From assembly GCA_030652315.1 (NCBI GenBank), contig JAUSAX010000036.1, positions 1-39,568 of the forward strand: a stretch of DNA of 39,568 nt, written 5' to 3'. Source of the DNA: Afipia sp. GTDB lineage: Bacteria; Pseudomonadota; Alphaproteobacteria; Rhizobiales; Xanthobacteraceae. Shown here in pieces: positions 16,162 to 24,108 of the stretch (within the stretch, counting starts at the first letter, position 1; each line of letters begins with the position of its first letter). Under the pieces are notes generated by a model. It was not told where the DNA came from and did not search any database. It saw nothing but the letters and a program-made list of their open reading frames with translations. Both the position numbers and the translations under genes were made by a program.

Positions 16162-16995
16162 TCAATTCTGTGTGAGCCCGCCGCGCAACCGCGGAGCGTC
16201 GTTGGATGCGATCCAGTTCGTTGCTGTATTCGCTGATGCAATTGTCGCAGCGTTGCAGCTGTGGCGCTTGAGTTCGGCGCGCGCGAACAACTCGGCCATT
16301 TTCGGATCATTGCCCGCCGACAGCAGGATCAGCCGGTTCAGGGTGCAGCCGACAAAGGCGCGCTGGCCGGCCAGGGTATCGGCCTGGCAGGCCCATCCGC
16401 TGATCCTGACACTCGGCGCCGTGAAGGTCTTGGCAAAGCCCAGGCAGGCCTGCTTGCCGTGCGGGGCAGCCCCGCTGAAACGGATCAGGGGGACGTGGCC
16501 GAATTTGGTGTCGATGAAACCGGCCGGCTCGGTCGCGTCCGTCGTTTGCCCGGCCATCCGGGCCGCGATGTCGGCGTCAACGGCGGCGAATGCATCCAGC
16601 TCACCGCCGGGACGGTAGATCTCGACTTCCGCGGTCGGGGCTTGGCCGGCGGTCGCTGCCCAGCGCAGGATATCCTTGCGGCCGCCTTCCGGGTGCCGGA
16701 GGATCTCGTAAGCATCTGTTCTGTCGGACAAATCCAGCTTGCTGATGGCGAAGGCCGGATGCGGGCGGCTGGCCGGTGTCCAGCCGGGGGTGGATGGAAG
16801 CGCCGGAAGTCCGGTATTGGCGGCGACCGGCACGGCGGACACCAGATCCACCACGATAACGGCGAGCACGGCGAGGCCGCAGATATAAGCCAGAACACGG
16901 ACGGCGATGGCGCTGCATTCGTCGGCGAAGCTGCGCAACGCTGGATGAATGCTGGAGGTATCCGGCAGGGGCTGATCGAGCAGGATCGGGTTCAT
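16162..16995 (-). CDS. membrane-anchored protein, tandem paralogue 1
   Basis: A 277-residue protein of unknown function, first gene of a two-gene minus-strand unit. One membrane segment at about residues 32-55 (VRVLAYICGLAVLAVIVVDL) is followed by a periplasmic domain. It states YEILRHPEGGRKDILRW, then FGHVPLIRFSG, GWACQADTLAGQRAFVGCTL and a late KRHSCN. The four Cys could form two disulfides. The paralogue downstream shares the order and spacing of these motifs at low identity. It is divergent from asd over a 210-bp gap in which I see nothing but an ordinary leader. Confidence 0.75.
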   Translation of the reverse strand: MNPILLDQPLPDTSSIHPALRSFADECSAIAVRVLAYICGLAVLAVIVVDLVSAVPVAANTGLPALPSTPGWTPASRPHPAFAISKLDLSDRTDAYEILRHPEGGRKDILRWAATAGQAPTAEVEIYRPGGELDAFAAVDADIAARMAGQTTDATEPAGFIDTKFGHVPLIRFSGAAPHGKQACLGFAKTFTAPSVRISGWACQADTLAGQRAFVGCTLNRLILLSAGNDPKMAELFARAELKRHSCNAATIASANTATNWIASNDAPRLRGGLTQN

Positions 16996-17205
16996 ATATG
17001 GCTCGTGGCGGACGTTCTGTTCCGGTCATGAAAACGGGAACGAGTTGCCGCCGTGGCTATGGTCGGAAGACCTCCTGCCACTTGACGCCCGACCTGCCCC
17101 CGCAGTTGCTTCTGCGTTGTATTTGGGCCGTTTTTCGCATAAAAGCGCTCCCTCTTCCCTTCCGCAGACGGCGGTGGCGAAGCATTTTTCTTCGGAGAGT
17201 CAACG

Positions 17206-18240
17206 ATGGGTTACAAGGTTGCGCTAGTTGGAGCGACCGGCAACGTGGGCCGGGAAATGCTCAACATCCTGGACGAACGCAAGTTTCCGGCTGACGAGGT
17301 GGTGGCACTGGCTTCCCGCCGCAGCATGGGCGTCGAAGTGTCCTATGGCGACCGCACCCTGAAATGCAAAGCGCTGGAGCATTACGATTTCAGCGATGTC
17401 GACATCTGCCTGATGTCGGCCGGCGGAGCCGTGTCCAAGGAATGGTCGCCGAAGATCGCGGCGGCGGGCGCTGTCGTGATCGACAACTCATCGACGTGGC
17501 GCATGGATCCCGACGTGCCGCTGATCGTGCCTGAAGTGAATGCGGACGCTGTTGCCGGCTTCACCAAGAAGGGCATCATCGCCAATCCGAACTGCTCGAC
17601 CGCGCAGCTCGTGGTGGCATTGAAGCCATTGCACGATAAGGCAGTGATCAAGCGCGTGGTGGTCTCGACCTATCAGTCGGTGTCGGGCGCCGGCAAGGAT
17701 GCGATGGACGAGTTGTTCTCGCAGACCAAGGCCGTCTACACCAACAGCGAGCTGATCAATAATAAATTCCCGAAGCGTATCGCCTTCAACGTCATCCCGC
17801 AGATCGACGTGTTCATGGAGGATGGCTACACGAAGGAAGAGTGGAAGATGATGATGGAGACCAAGAAGATTCTTGATCCCAAAATCAAAATGTCCGCGAC
17901 CTGCGTGCGCGTGCCGGTGTTCGTCGGGCATTCGGAAGCGGTCAACATCGAATTCGAAAATCCGATCTCGGCGGACGAAGCTCGCGACATCCTGCGCATC
18001 GCGCCGGGCTGTCTCGTGATCGACAAGCGCGAGCCCGGCGGCTACGTCACGCCGTACGAAGCCGCCGGCGAGGACGCGACCTACATCAGCCGCATCCGCG
18101 AGGATGCGACGGTGGAGAACGGTCTCGTGCTGTGGTGTGTGTCGGACAATCTGCGCAAGGGCGCGGCGCTGAACGCGATCCAGATCGCGGAATGCCTCGT
18201 CAACCGCAAGCTGTTACAGCCGAAAAAGAAAGCAGCCTGA
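17206..18240 (+). CDS. asd: aspartate-semialdehyde dehydrogenase
   Basis: Makes aspartate semialdehyde from aspartyl phosphate with NADPH, the branch point to lysine, diaminopimelate, threonine and methionine. The 344 residues match the family. The nucleotide motif GATGNVG is at residues 9-15 and the catalytic Cys130 is in NPNCST, with the later His-bearing VRVPVFVGHSEAVN. ATG 17206 follows TCGGAGAG. dapF at 33.3 kb serves the same diaminopimelate pathway. The UPF0114 gene follows after 34 bp and may be co-transcribed. Confidence 0.97.
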   Translation: MGYKVALVGATGNVGREMLNILDERKFPADEVVALASRRSMGVEVSYGDRTLKCKALEHYDFSDVDICLMSAGGAVSKEWSPKIAAAGAVVIDNSSTWRMDPDVPLIVPEVNADAVAGFTKKGIIANPNCSTAQLVVALKPLHDKAVIKRVVVSTYQSVSGAGKDAMDELFSQTKAVYTNSELINNKFPKRIAFNVIPQIDVFMEDGYTKEEWKMMMETKKILDPKIKMSATCVRVPVFVGHSEAVNIEFENPISADEARDILRIAPGCLVIDKREPGGYVTPYEAAGEDATYISRIREDATVENGLVLWCVSDNLRKGAALNAIQIAECLVNRKLLQPKKKAA

Positions 18241-18274
18241 GCAGCTGTTCAGGACACGAGGGCCGGGGACCAGG

Positions 18275-18856
18275 ATGACGAACGAGCCATCTGAGCACCG
18301 GCCCGCCGCTGCGGAGTATTCGCCGAATCCCACGCTCAAACGCGGGGAGAAGGCGTTTGAGACTGTGCTGTTCAACAGCCGCTGGCTGATGGCGCCGTTC
18401 TATCTCGGGCTCGTCGTCAGCCTCGTTGTGCTGCTGTTCAAATTTGTCCTGCTGTTGGTCGAGTTCGTGCTGCACGCGCCGGCGGCGAAGGAATCCGACA
18501 TCATTCTCGGCGTGCTGTCACTGATCGACGTGTCGCTCACCGGCAATCTGATCCTGATCGTGGTGTTCTCGGGTTACGAGAACTTCGTCTCGCGGATCGA
18601 TCCGCGCGGCCATCCCGACTGGCCGGAATGGATGACCAAGGTCGATTTCGCCGGACTGAAGCAGAAGCTGCTGGCCTCGATCGTCGCGATTTCGGCGATC
18701 CAGGTGCTGAAGGCCTTCATGAACATCGATGTGGCTTTTGATGCCCAGAAACTCGGCTGGCTCGCCGGCGTTCATCTCGTGTTTGTCGTCTCGACGCTGC
18801 TGATCGTGTGGTCGGACCGGCTCGGCGGTCACGGCGCCGCGGACAAGGCGCACTAG
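18275..18856 (+). CDS. UPF0114 (YqhA family) membrane protein
   Basis: A 193-residue integral membrane protein of the YqhA / UPF0114 family, function unknown. It has about four hydrophobic segments, at roughly residues 38-67, 80-103, 130-148 and 160-180, and the family signature SLIDVSLTGNLILIVVFSGYENFVS. A hydrophilic N-terminal extension of about 30 residues precedes the usual opening ETVLFNSRWLMAPFYLGL. ATG 18275 has CAGGATG context with a weak ribosome-binding site. It lies behind asd and is convergent with the carbonic anhydrase gene, 13 bp away. Confidence 0.88.
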   Translation: MTNEPSEHRPAAAEYSPNPTLKRGEKAFETVLFNSRWLMAPFYLGLVVSLVVLLFKFVLLLVEFVLHAPAAKESDIILGVLSLIDVSLTGNLILIVVFSGYENFVSRIDPRGHPDWPEWMTKVDFAGLKQKLLASIVAISAIQVLKAFMNIDVAFDAQKLGWLAGVHLVFVVSTLLIVWSDRLGGHGAADKAH

Positions 18857-18869
18857 CCGGCCAACCTCA

Positions 18870-19523
18870 CTAGCTTATCAAGGACGTCTGGTAGACGCGG
18901 CTGAATTCGTTGGTCGACTGATCGACGATGGACAGCGAGCCTTCGGCGACGCCGAAATAAGCGCCGTGCAGCTGCAGCTTGCCGGCATCGATAAGGTTCT
19001 TCACGAACGGAAACGTCATCAGGTTTTCGAGGCTGCGCAGAATCGCCGCCTTTTCGATCCGCGTCACGAACTGCTGCATGGTTTCGTGGTCGCGCTGTTC
19101 GACCTTTTCGCCCGGCTTGACGAACATCGACATCCATTTGCCGATGAAGTCGCCGGGGGACAGCGGCGCGCTGTCATCGACGAAGGCGCGAATGCCGCCG
19201 CATTGCGCGTGTCCCAGCACGACGATGTGTTTTATTTTCAGGACCTGAATCGCGTATTCCAGCGCCGCCGATACGCCGTGCGCGTTCCCGTCAGGCTGGA
19301 AGACGGGCACCAGGTTGGCGACGTTGCGCACGACGAACAGCTCGCCCGGTCCGGCGTCAAAGATCACTTCCGGCGACACACGGGAATCGCAGCAACCAAT
19401 CACCATGACTTCCGGGGATTGGCCGATTTGCGACAGTTCGCGGTAGCGCGACTGTTCGGTGGGCAGGCGCTGGGTGACAAAGGTCTGGTAGCCGGCGAGC
19501 AGGTGTTCGGGAAAGGGTGACAT
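18870..19523 (-). CDS. beta-class carbonic anhydrase
   Basis: Interconverts CO2 and bicarbonate. The 217-residue protein has the zinc ligands of the beta class: Cys44 with the Asp46-Arg48 dyad in GCCDSR, and His105 and Cys108 in GHAQCGG. These give the standard Zn site. ATG 19523 has GAGG five bases upstream, better than the ATG at 19535. It stands alone on the minus strand. Its role is probably to supply bicarbonate to carboxylases. Confidence 0.95.
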   Translation of the reverse strand: MSPFPEHLLAGYQTFVTQRLPTEQSRYRELSQIGQSPEVMVIGCCDSRVSPEVIFDAGPGELFVVRNVANLVPVFQPDGNAHGVSAALEYAIQVLKIKHIVVLGHAQCGGIRAFVDDSAPLSPGDFIGKWMSMFVKPGEKVEQRDHETMQQFVTRIEKAAILRSLENLMTFPFVKNLIDAGKLQLHGAYFGVAEGSLSIVDQSTNEFSRVYQTSLIS

Positions 19524-19547
19524 GGGGCCTCGCAAAATCTTCCTTTT

Positions 19548-19608
19548 GAATCCGAAGTTCGCGACGGAGCGTGCCGTAAAATGAGGCGAGCTTCTGATTC
19601 AGGATACC
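19548..19608. repeat. decayed palindromic repeat, type F copy 2
   Basis: GAATCCGAAGTTCGC, a central GCCGTAAAATGAGGCGA and then CTTCTGATTCAGGATACC. It matches, base by base with a few changes, the reverse complement of the intact palindrome at 27937-28012. The end sequence has drifted, so its arms no longer pair fully. Confidence 0.7.
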
Positions 19609-19699
19609 GGTTGGCTAGCCTAGGAGCGCCGCAGGAACAAGCCTTTCGGCGGCAGGGCCGAAGTGCTACTCAGGCTGCTTCCCCAATGGAAACCTAATC

Positions 19700-20581
19700 A
19701 TGATCCGTCCGCGCCGCAGTGTCCTGTTCATGCCGGGTTCGAATGCGCGGGCGCTCGACAAGGCGCGGAACCTGCCCTCTGACGGCGTTATTCTGGACCT
19801 CGAGGATTCCGTCGCGCCAGACGCCAAGCCGATGGCCCGCGGTCAGATCGCGGACGCCGTCGCCGCCAAGGGCTTCGGCAAGCGGGAGATCATCATCCGC
19901 ATCAACAATCTGGAGTCGCCGTGGTGGCAGGACGATCTGGCGATGGCCGCCGCCGCGCAGCCGGACGGAATTCTGGTGCCGAAAATCTCACACCCCGATG
20001 ATGTGAGAAAGCTCGAGGAGCGGCTGCGCGCGCTCAAGGCCGCTCCTGCAATTTCCCTCTGGGCCATGATCGAGAGCCCGATCGCGGTTCTGTCCGCGCA
20101 GCAGATCGCGGCCACGGCGCGCGAAGGCGACAAGCGGCTGGCCGGCTTCATCATGGGGCCGAATGACATCGCGCGTGAAACGCGGATGCGGATGCTGCCG
20201 GGACGGGCGGCGATGCTGCCGCTGTTTACGCATTGCATCGTGGCCGCACGGGCCGCGGGCATCGAGATTCTCGACGGTCCCTATAACGACATCAGCGACG
20301 TCGCAGGCTTCGCGAAGGAGTGCGCGCAGGGCCGCGACATGGGTTTCGACGGCAAGACGCTGATTCACCCGGGGCAGATCGATGCGGCCAACGCGGCCTA
20401 CACGCCGCCCGCCGAGGAGATCGCCCGCGCGCGCAAGATCATGGGCGTGTTCGATTTGCCGGAGAACGTCAGCAAGGGCGTGGTTCAGCTCGACGGCCAG
20501 ATGGTCGAGCGGCTGCATGTCGAAATGGCCAAGCGGACCATGGCGATCGCCGATGCGATCGCGGCGTTGAAGGCGAATTGA
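19700..20581 (+). CDS. HpcH/HpaI-family CoA-ester lyase
   Basis: A 293-residue member of the citrate lyase beta / malyl-CoA lyase family (PF03328), a metal-dependent TIM barrel that cleaves or hydrolyses CoA esters such as malyl-CoA or citramalyl-CoA. It opens RPRRSVLFMPGSNARALDKA, has VILDLEDSV with the metal-coordinating acidic residues, the WAMIESPIAVLSAQQIA catalytic Glu segment and the GFDGKTLIHPGQI end motif. The substrate cannot be settled from sequence; malyl-CoA thioesterase or citramalyl-CoA lyase are both possible. ATG 19700 lacks a strong ribosome-binding site. Confidence 0.85.
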   Translation: MIRPRRSVLFMPGSNARALDKARNLPSDGVILDLEDSVAPDAKPMARGQIADAVAAKGFGKREIIIRINNLESPWWQDDLAMAAAAQPDGILVPKISHPDDVRKLEERLRALKAAPAISLWAMIESPIAVLSAQQIAATAREGDKRLAGFIMGPNDIARETRMRMLPGRAAMLPLFTHCIVAARAAGIEILDGPYNDISDVAGFAKECAQGRDMGFDGKTLIHPGQIDAANAAYTPPAEEIARARKIMGVFDLPENVSKGVVQLDGQMVERLHVEMAKRTMAIADAIAALKAN

Positions 20582-20614
20582 AGTCGGAAGTTGACGCGCT
20601 AAATCTCATTCGGT

Positions 20615-20730
20615 CGTCACGGCGAAGGCCGGGACCCATACTCCCTGTGTCCCGCTTCATAGATTGGCATTCGACCACCTTGCTCAAAAGCAAATTCGGT
20701 GGTTATGGGTCCCGGCCTTCGCCGTGACGA
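20615..20730. repeat. palindromic repeat, type D
   Basis: CGTCACGGCGAAGGCCGGGA at 20615-20634 is answered by TCCCGGCCTTCGCCGTGACG at 20709-20728, a stem of more than 20 bp with ACCCAT / ATGGGT continuing it, and a smaller inner CGACCACC / GGTGGT stem. It lies between the lyase gene and leuD, which converge. Confidence 0.88.
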
Positions 20731-20768
20731 CGTAGCGGTTTTGACAGGAGTCCTGCGGCAACGAGCCG

Positions 20769-21374
20769 CTACAACCACGGCCGTTCGGTTTTTTCCTTTG
20801 CCTCGAACACGTCGATCGACTTGGCCTTCTCCATGGTGAGGCCGATGTCGTCGAGACCGTTCAGCATGCAGTGCTTGCGGAACGGATCGAGCTCGAACTT
20901 GATCGTGCCGCCGTCCGGACCGCGGATTTCCTGCTTTTCAAGGTCGACGGTCAGCGTGGCGTTGGCGCCGCGATCCGCATCGTCGAACAGCTTGTCGAGT
21001 TCGTCCTGCGAGACGCGGATCGGCAGGATGCCGTTCTTGAAGCAGTTGTTGTAGAAAATGTCGCCGAACGAAGTCGAGATGACGCAGCGGATGCCGAAAT
21101 CTCCGAGCGCCCATGGCGCGTGCTCGCGGCTCGAGCCGCAGCCGAAATTGTCGCCGGCCACGAGAATCTTGGCGTTGCGATAGGACGGCTTGTTGAGGAC
21201 GAAATCCGGGTTCTCGCTGCCATCATCCTTGTAGCGCTGCTCGGAAAACAGTCCCTTGCCGAGGCCGGTGCGCTTGATGGTCTTGAGATACTGCTTCGGG
21301 ATGATCATGTCGGTATCGACATTGATGATCTTCAGCGGCGCCGCGACGCCTTCGAGGGTCGTAAACTTGTCCAT
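20769..21374 (-). CDS. leuD: 3-isopropylmalate dehydratase small subunit
   Basis: The swivel subunit of isopropylmalate isomerase, which works with LeuC in the second step of leucine synthesis. The 201 residues carry the typical [20 protein letters not shown] and the [17 protein letters not shown] motif. ATG 21374 was chosen over upstream starts because [15 protein letters not shown] is the usual opening; GGGAAC precedes it. leuC lies 2.7 kb upstream on the same strand, with other genes between on both strands, so the two subunits are not in one simple operon. Confidence 0.96.
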   Translation of the reverse strand: MDKFTTLEGVAAPLKIINVDTDMIIPKQYLKTIKRTGLGKGLFSEQRYKDDGSENPDFVLNKPSYRNAKILVAGDNFGCGSSREHAPWALGDFGIRCVISTSFGDIFYNNCFKNGILPIRVSQDELDKLFDDADRGANATLTVDLEKQEIRGPDGGTIKFELDPFRKHCMLNGLDDIGLTMEKAKSIDVFEAKEKTERPWL

Positions 21375-21460
21375 GATGTTCCCGTGAACCGGATGTAATT
21401 CGAGTTGTTCTAAATATACCATGACTGACGTCAAGGCTATGCGCTGAGGGAGGACACATC

Positions 21461-21766
21461 ATGAACGCCATGCACGGTCGTTCCTTGCTGAAAGGGCTCC
21501 TTTTGGCGGTTGGTATCGTCATGCTGATGCCGTCCGGTAGCGCCCAGGCCGAGATGTGGTGCCGGCGGGATTTCGATCGTAACAATCCGGTCTGTGTGTT
21601 CAGCAGCGCACGGGACTGTGTCAGAGCCGCAGGTATCATGGGCGGCGTCTGCGAGCGCGAGCCGTTAGGGCGCGCCAGCGCGGCGAAATCATGCAAGCCG
21701 TCGCACGAGGCTGGTGCGGCCAGGAAACGCCGTCCTGCGGATACCGCGGCTTGCGACGCCTCTTGA
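21461..21766 (+). CDS. small secreted Cys-containing protein, DUF3551-like
   Basis: A 101-residue exported protein. The signal peptide ends in SAQA-E (about residue 30). The mature part has four Cys with the layout WCRR-x8-VCVFSSARDCVRAAG-x5-CERE, which recalls the DUF3551 family common in Bradyrhizobium; this family call is from memory and tentative. ATG 21461 has GGGAGGACAC upstream. The stop codon lies in the loop of a terminator-like hairpin. It is divergent from leuD by 86 bp. Confidence 0.72.
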   Translation: MNAMHGRSLLKGLLLAVGIVMLMPSGSAQAEMWCRRDFDRNNPVCVFSSARDCVRAAGIMGGVCEREPLGRASAAKSCKPSHEAGAARKRRPADTAACDAS

Positions 21767-21775
21767 GAGAGGCGT
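21756..21775 (+). terminator. hairpin overlapping the stop codon
   Basis: ACGCCTCT (21756-21763), loop TGAG, AGAGGCGT (21768-21775), then GATTT. The stem is perfect over 8 bp and the TGA stop codon of the preceding gene is in the loop. The T-run is short, so termination is likely but not certain. Confidence 0.6.
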
Positions 21776-21817
21776 GATTTGTCCGAAAATCGGTTCCCGC
21801 TTGTCGGGACCAGGCCT

Positions 21818-22216
21818 TTAAGTCACCGAGGCCTCGATCGTTTCCATGTCGTCGTCGGACAACCCGAAATGGTGCCCGATCTCGTGCACCAGAACATGGG
21901 TGATGATGTTGCCCAGCGTCTCGTCGTGCTCCGCCCAGTAGTCGAGGATCGGGCGGCGATAGAGCCAGACCATGTTCGGCATCGGGGCCACATCGCCGCT
22001 TGACTGGAACGGCAGGCCGACGCCCTGAAACAGCCCGAGCAGATCGAACTCGCTCTCGGCCTTCATTTCCTCGAGAACCTCGTCCGAAGGGAAATCGTCG
22101 ATCTGGATGATGACGCCTTCGCACAGCGCACGGAAATGTTTCGGCAGCCGCGCGAAAGCGTCATGCGCGATGGCTTCCATGTCGGCGAGGCTGGGGGATT
22201 TCGCGGTTGGCCACAT
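21818..22216 (-). CDS. zincin-like metallopeptidase family protein (PF06262)
   Basis: A 132-residue cytosolic protein of the small metallopeptidase family (DUF1025/PF06262). The zinc motif HEIGHH is at residues 111-116 with Asp121 following in FGLSDDD, matching the family's HExxHxxGxxD pattern. Other family traits are VIIQIDDFPSDEVL and LYRRPILDYW. ATG 22216 is the only good start. The function of the family is not established; proteolytic activity is inferred from the motif. Confidence 0.88.
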   Translation of the reverse strand: MWPTAKSPSLADMEAIAHDAFARLPKHFRALCEGVIIQIDDFPSDEVLEEMKAESEFDLLGLFQGVGLPFQSSGDVAPMPNMVWLYRRPILDYWAEHDETLGNIITHVLVHEIGHHFGLSDDDMETIEASVT

Positions 22217-22375
22217 TGGTCTTGTTTAGAAGGCTTGGCCGCCGGGGCCAAGGGGGCGGGAAGGGATCAAGGAGCGACGAGGACGCAGCCGTGCCGGAGA
22301 CACGCCTGTTGACGCGCGCGCCTCAATCGGAGACGTTGCCGCCGGTCGATTGGAAAGAGTACGGGACGGCGCTTC

Positions 22376-22711
22376 ATGACGCGGGCAGGGACTTCGGCCA
22401 TTCGCATCGGCCTCATGAGCCTTTTCTTGGGCCTCTTCGCAGGTCTGGTTATTCTGGCACTTCCGGCGAGTGCGCAGGCGCAGTCCGATGCACCGCAGGT
22501 CAAGGCAGTTCATCACGGGCTCACGGCAGAAGAGTTTTCTGCGCAAAGCCGTGAGGTCGTTCGCCGCGCGCCGCGGCGCGTTCCGATCTATCGCGGTTCG
22601 AATACTCCCGGCCCGAATTCCAAGCGCGTCTGCAGCGCCCACTACGAGCAGGAATACCGCCTGAGCGGAACCGTGATCGTGCCGCGCATGAACTGCTACT
22701 GGAGCGGTTAG
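22376..22711 (+). CDS. small secreted protein of unknown function
   Basis: A 111-residue protein that I do not recognise. The signal peptide (IRIGLMSLFLGLFAGLVILA..., cleaved near SAQA-Q, residue about 35) is followed by a basic mature part (REVVRRAPRRVPIYRG) and two Cys near the end (RVCSAHYEQ, RMNCYWSG), which may form a disulfide. The ATG at 22376 has no strong ribosome-binding site; ATG at residue 14 would still leave a signal sequence. The stop codon touches a palindrome. Confidence 0.65.
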   Translation: MTRAGTSAIRIGLMSLFLGLFAGLVILALPASAQAQSDAPQVKAVHHGLTAEEFSAQSREVVRRAPRRVPIYRGSNTPGPNSKRVCSAHYEQEYRLSGTVIVPRMNCYWSG

Positions 22712-22760
22712 CGCGTAGTCCGCAAAAGCGGATATCGGTTTTCGCGATTGGACTACGCGC
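22711..22760. repeat. palindrome after the small secreted protein gene
   Basis: Perfect 11-bp arms GCGCGTAGTCC (22711-22721) and GGACTACGCGC (22750-22760) with an inner CGCAAAAGCGGATATCGGTTTTCGCG. The core resembles the CGAAAA / TTTTCG centre of type E. It begins at the last base of the stop codon and may serve as a transcript end. Confidence 0.75.
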
Positions 22761-22770
22761 AGACATCCGG

Positions 22771-22821
22771 GCGCTTCGGTTTTTCATGCGCTTCGATTTT
22801 CCAAACGCTTCGATTTTTCAA
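22771..22821. repeat. three 17-bp tandem repeats
   Basis: GCGCTTCGGTTTTTCAT, GCGCTTCGATTTTCCAA and ACGCTTCGATTTTTCAA, end to end. They lie in the 363-bp gap 22712-23074, whose remainder (22822-23061) has no clear gene or signal except the AAGGAGAG before the next start. Confidence 0.75.
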
Positions 22822-23074
22822 GCGTGCCGGTCGCCAATGACAATCGGCCACAGCACATCATCCGAGTCTGCCGTTATCGCGATTCTGCGCGGATGCTTTG
22901 CGCTTGAGTCCTTCGCGAAGGGCAATCGCATGCCTGTCGATACGTTCATCAATGCGGCACGGACATTCAGGACGCATTCACGTCACTCTGCCTAGCCTGA
23001 CCGCAACGTATTCGGGTGAAGGTAATGCGATGCGCCGGAATTCGTTTGAGACCTGCACATCAAGGAGAGTGTTC

Positions 23075-23380
23075 ATGAAGATGAATGTCAGAACGTTTTT
23101 TGGACTTGCAGCCGTTGCCGGCCTGCTGGCGGTGACCGCGCCGGCCGACCGCGCGGAGGCGATGTCACTGATCAATCCGGGCACCAGTTCGGCGGCGAAA
23201 CAGGCCTCCGAGACCATGACGACGGACGTGCACTGGCGCCGGCACCACCATCATCATCGCATGCATCGTCATCACGGCTGGCACGGGCACCACCACGGCT
23301 GGCACCGGCGGCACCATGGCTGGCACGGACACCATGGCGGGCACGGGCATCGCCACTGGTATCGCCGCGGCTGGTCCTGA
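23075..23380 (+). CDS. small secreted His-rich protein
   Basis: A 101-residue exported protein. Residues 1-29 form a signal peptide (RTFFGLAAVAGLLAVTAPA, cut near AEA). From about residue 53 the chain is almost only His, Trp, Gly and Arg, in repeats of the type HHGWHGH. This would bind metals such as Ni, Cu or Zn, or simply be a basic low-complexity tail; both are inference. ATG 23075 follows AAGGAGAG with ideal spacing, which supports translation; the open frame before it is longer but has no signal. Confidence 0.78.
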   Translation: MKMNVRTFFGLAAVAGLLAVTAPADRAEAMSLINPGTSSAAKQASETMTTDVHWRRHHHHHRMHRHHGWHGHHHGWHRRHHGWHGHHGGHGHRHWYRRGWS

Positions 23381-23467
23381 TTGACGCTTCGGTCGGGGCA
23401 GCAGCATGATCAGGGACCGGTGAAGATTGATGTCATGATCTTGCTGCAAACCCGACGTCATCTCGGT

Positions 23468-23501
23468 CCCGGGCACGGTCGCTTCGGCGGCTTTGCCCGG
23501 G
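23468..23501. terminator. possible hairpin downstream of the His-rich gene
   Basis: CCCGGGCA (23468-23475) pairs with TGCCCGGG (23494-23501) with an inner GCTTCGGC. There is no T-tract, so it may be a stabiliser or a repeat remnant instead of a terminator. Confidence 0.4.
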
Positions 23502-23600
23502 TGGCGTGGTCAAGAGCGGTGCCGTTGGCGGACGGGTGAACGGAAATCGGTGATGCGCGTTATCTTCAACGTGTCGAGCAACGATCGGAGGAGAACTGCA

Positions 23601-24029
23601 ATGAGAAAGCTTGTGGGAGCCGCGGCCGTCGCTGCCGCTCTTTCATTGGCCGGCTGGATGTCGCTCGTGCCCGCGAGCGCCGCGCCGCCGGTCTCGCCTG
23701 GCCATGATGCGCGACTGGCGGATGAAGCCAAGCCGACGGATGTCAGCGCACGCCGCCGCTATTACCGGCGCTACGGCCACTATTATGGCCCGCGTTACTA
23801 CAGACCGTATTACCGGCCGTATTATCGCCCCTACTACCGGCCCTATTACAGGCCGTATTACGGCTACGGATATGGCTATCGGCCGTATCGTCCCTATTAT
23901 CGGCCGGCTTACTATCGGCCTTATGGCTACGGCTATCCGTACGGAGGATATGGCTACGGCCGTGGTTATGGGTATGGCTTTGGCCGCGGTTACTATGGAC
24001 CCGGCTTCAGCATCGGCTTCGGCTGGTAA
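23601..24029 (+). CDS. secreted Tyr/Gly/Arg/Pro-rich repeat protein
   Basis: A 142-residue exported protein. The signal peptide (MRKLVGAAAVAAALSLAGW..., cleaved near SAA) precedes a short linker and a tail made mostly of Tyr, Arg, Pro and Gly. Five perfect YYRP units are encoded by 12-bp repeats at 23796-23855; the codons vary between units, so the protein repeat is kept while the DNA has drifted. The rest is GYGYG-type. ATG 23601 has GGAGGA upstream. Tyr-rich tails of this type are seen in envelope proteins of this group, role unknown. Confidence 0.8.
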   Translation: MRKLVGAAAVAAALSLAGWMSLVPASAAPPVSPGHDARLADEAKPTDVSARRRYYRRYGHYYGPRYYRPYYRPYYRPYYRPYYRPYYGYGYGYRPYRPYYRPAYYRPYGYGYPYGGYGYGRGYGYGFGRGYYGPGFSIGFGW

Positions 24030-24044
24030 CCCGGACGAAACGTC

Positions 24045-24082
24045 AAAAAAACAGGCGCCCGAAAGGACGCCTGTTCTTGTTT
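24045..24082. terminator. bidirectional terminator between convergent genes
   Basis: An A-tract, then AACAGGCG (24050-24057) pairing with CGCCTGTT (24068-24075), then CTTGTTT. It ends the Tyr-rich gene on the plus strand and leuC on the minus strand. Confidence 0.8.
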
Positions 24083-24108
24083 GATCGAGCGTGATCGCTG
24101 CGGCTGGT

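Noticed and set aside
22771-22821. Short tandem repeats considered as a CRISPR array
   Set aside because: The units are 17 bp with no spacers between them, and no cas gene is near.
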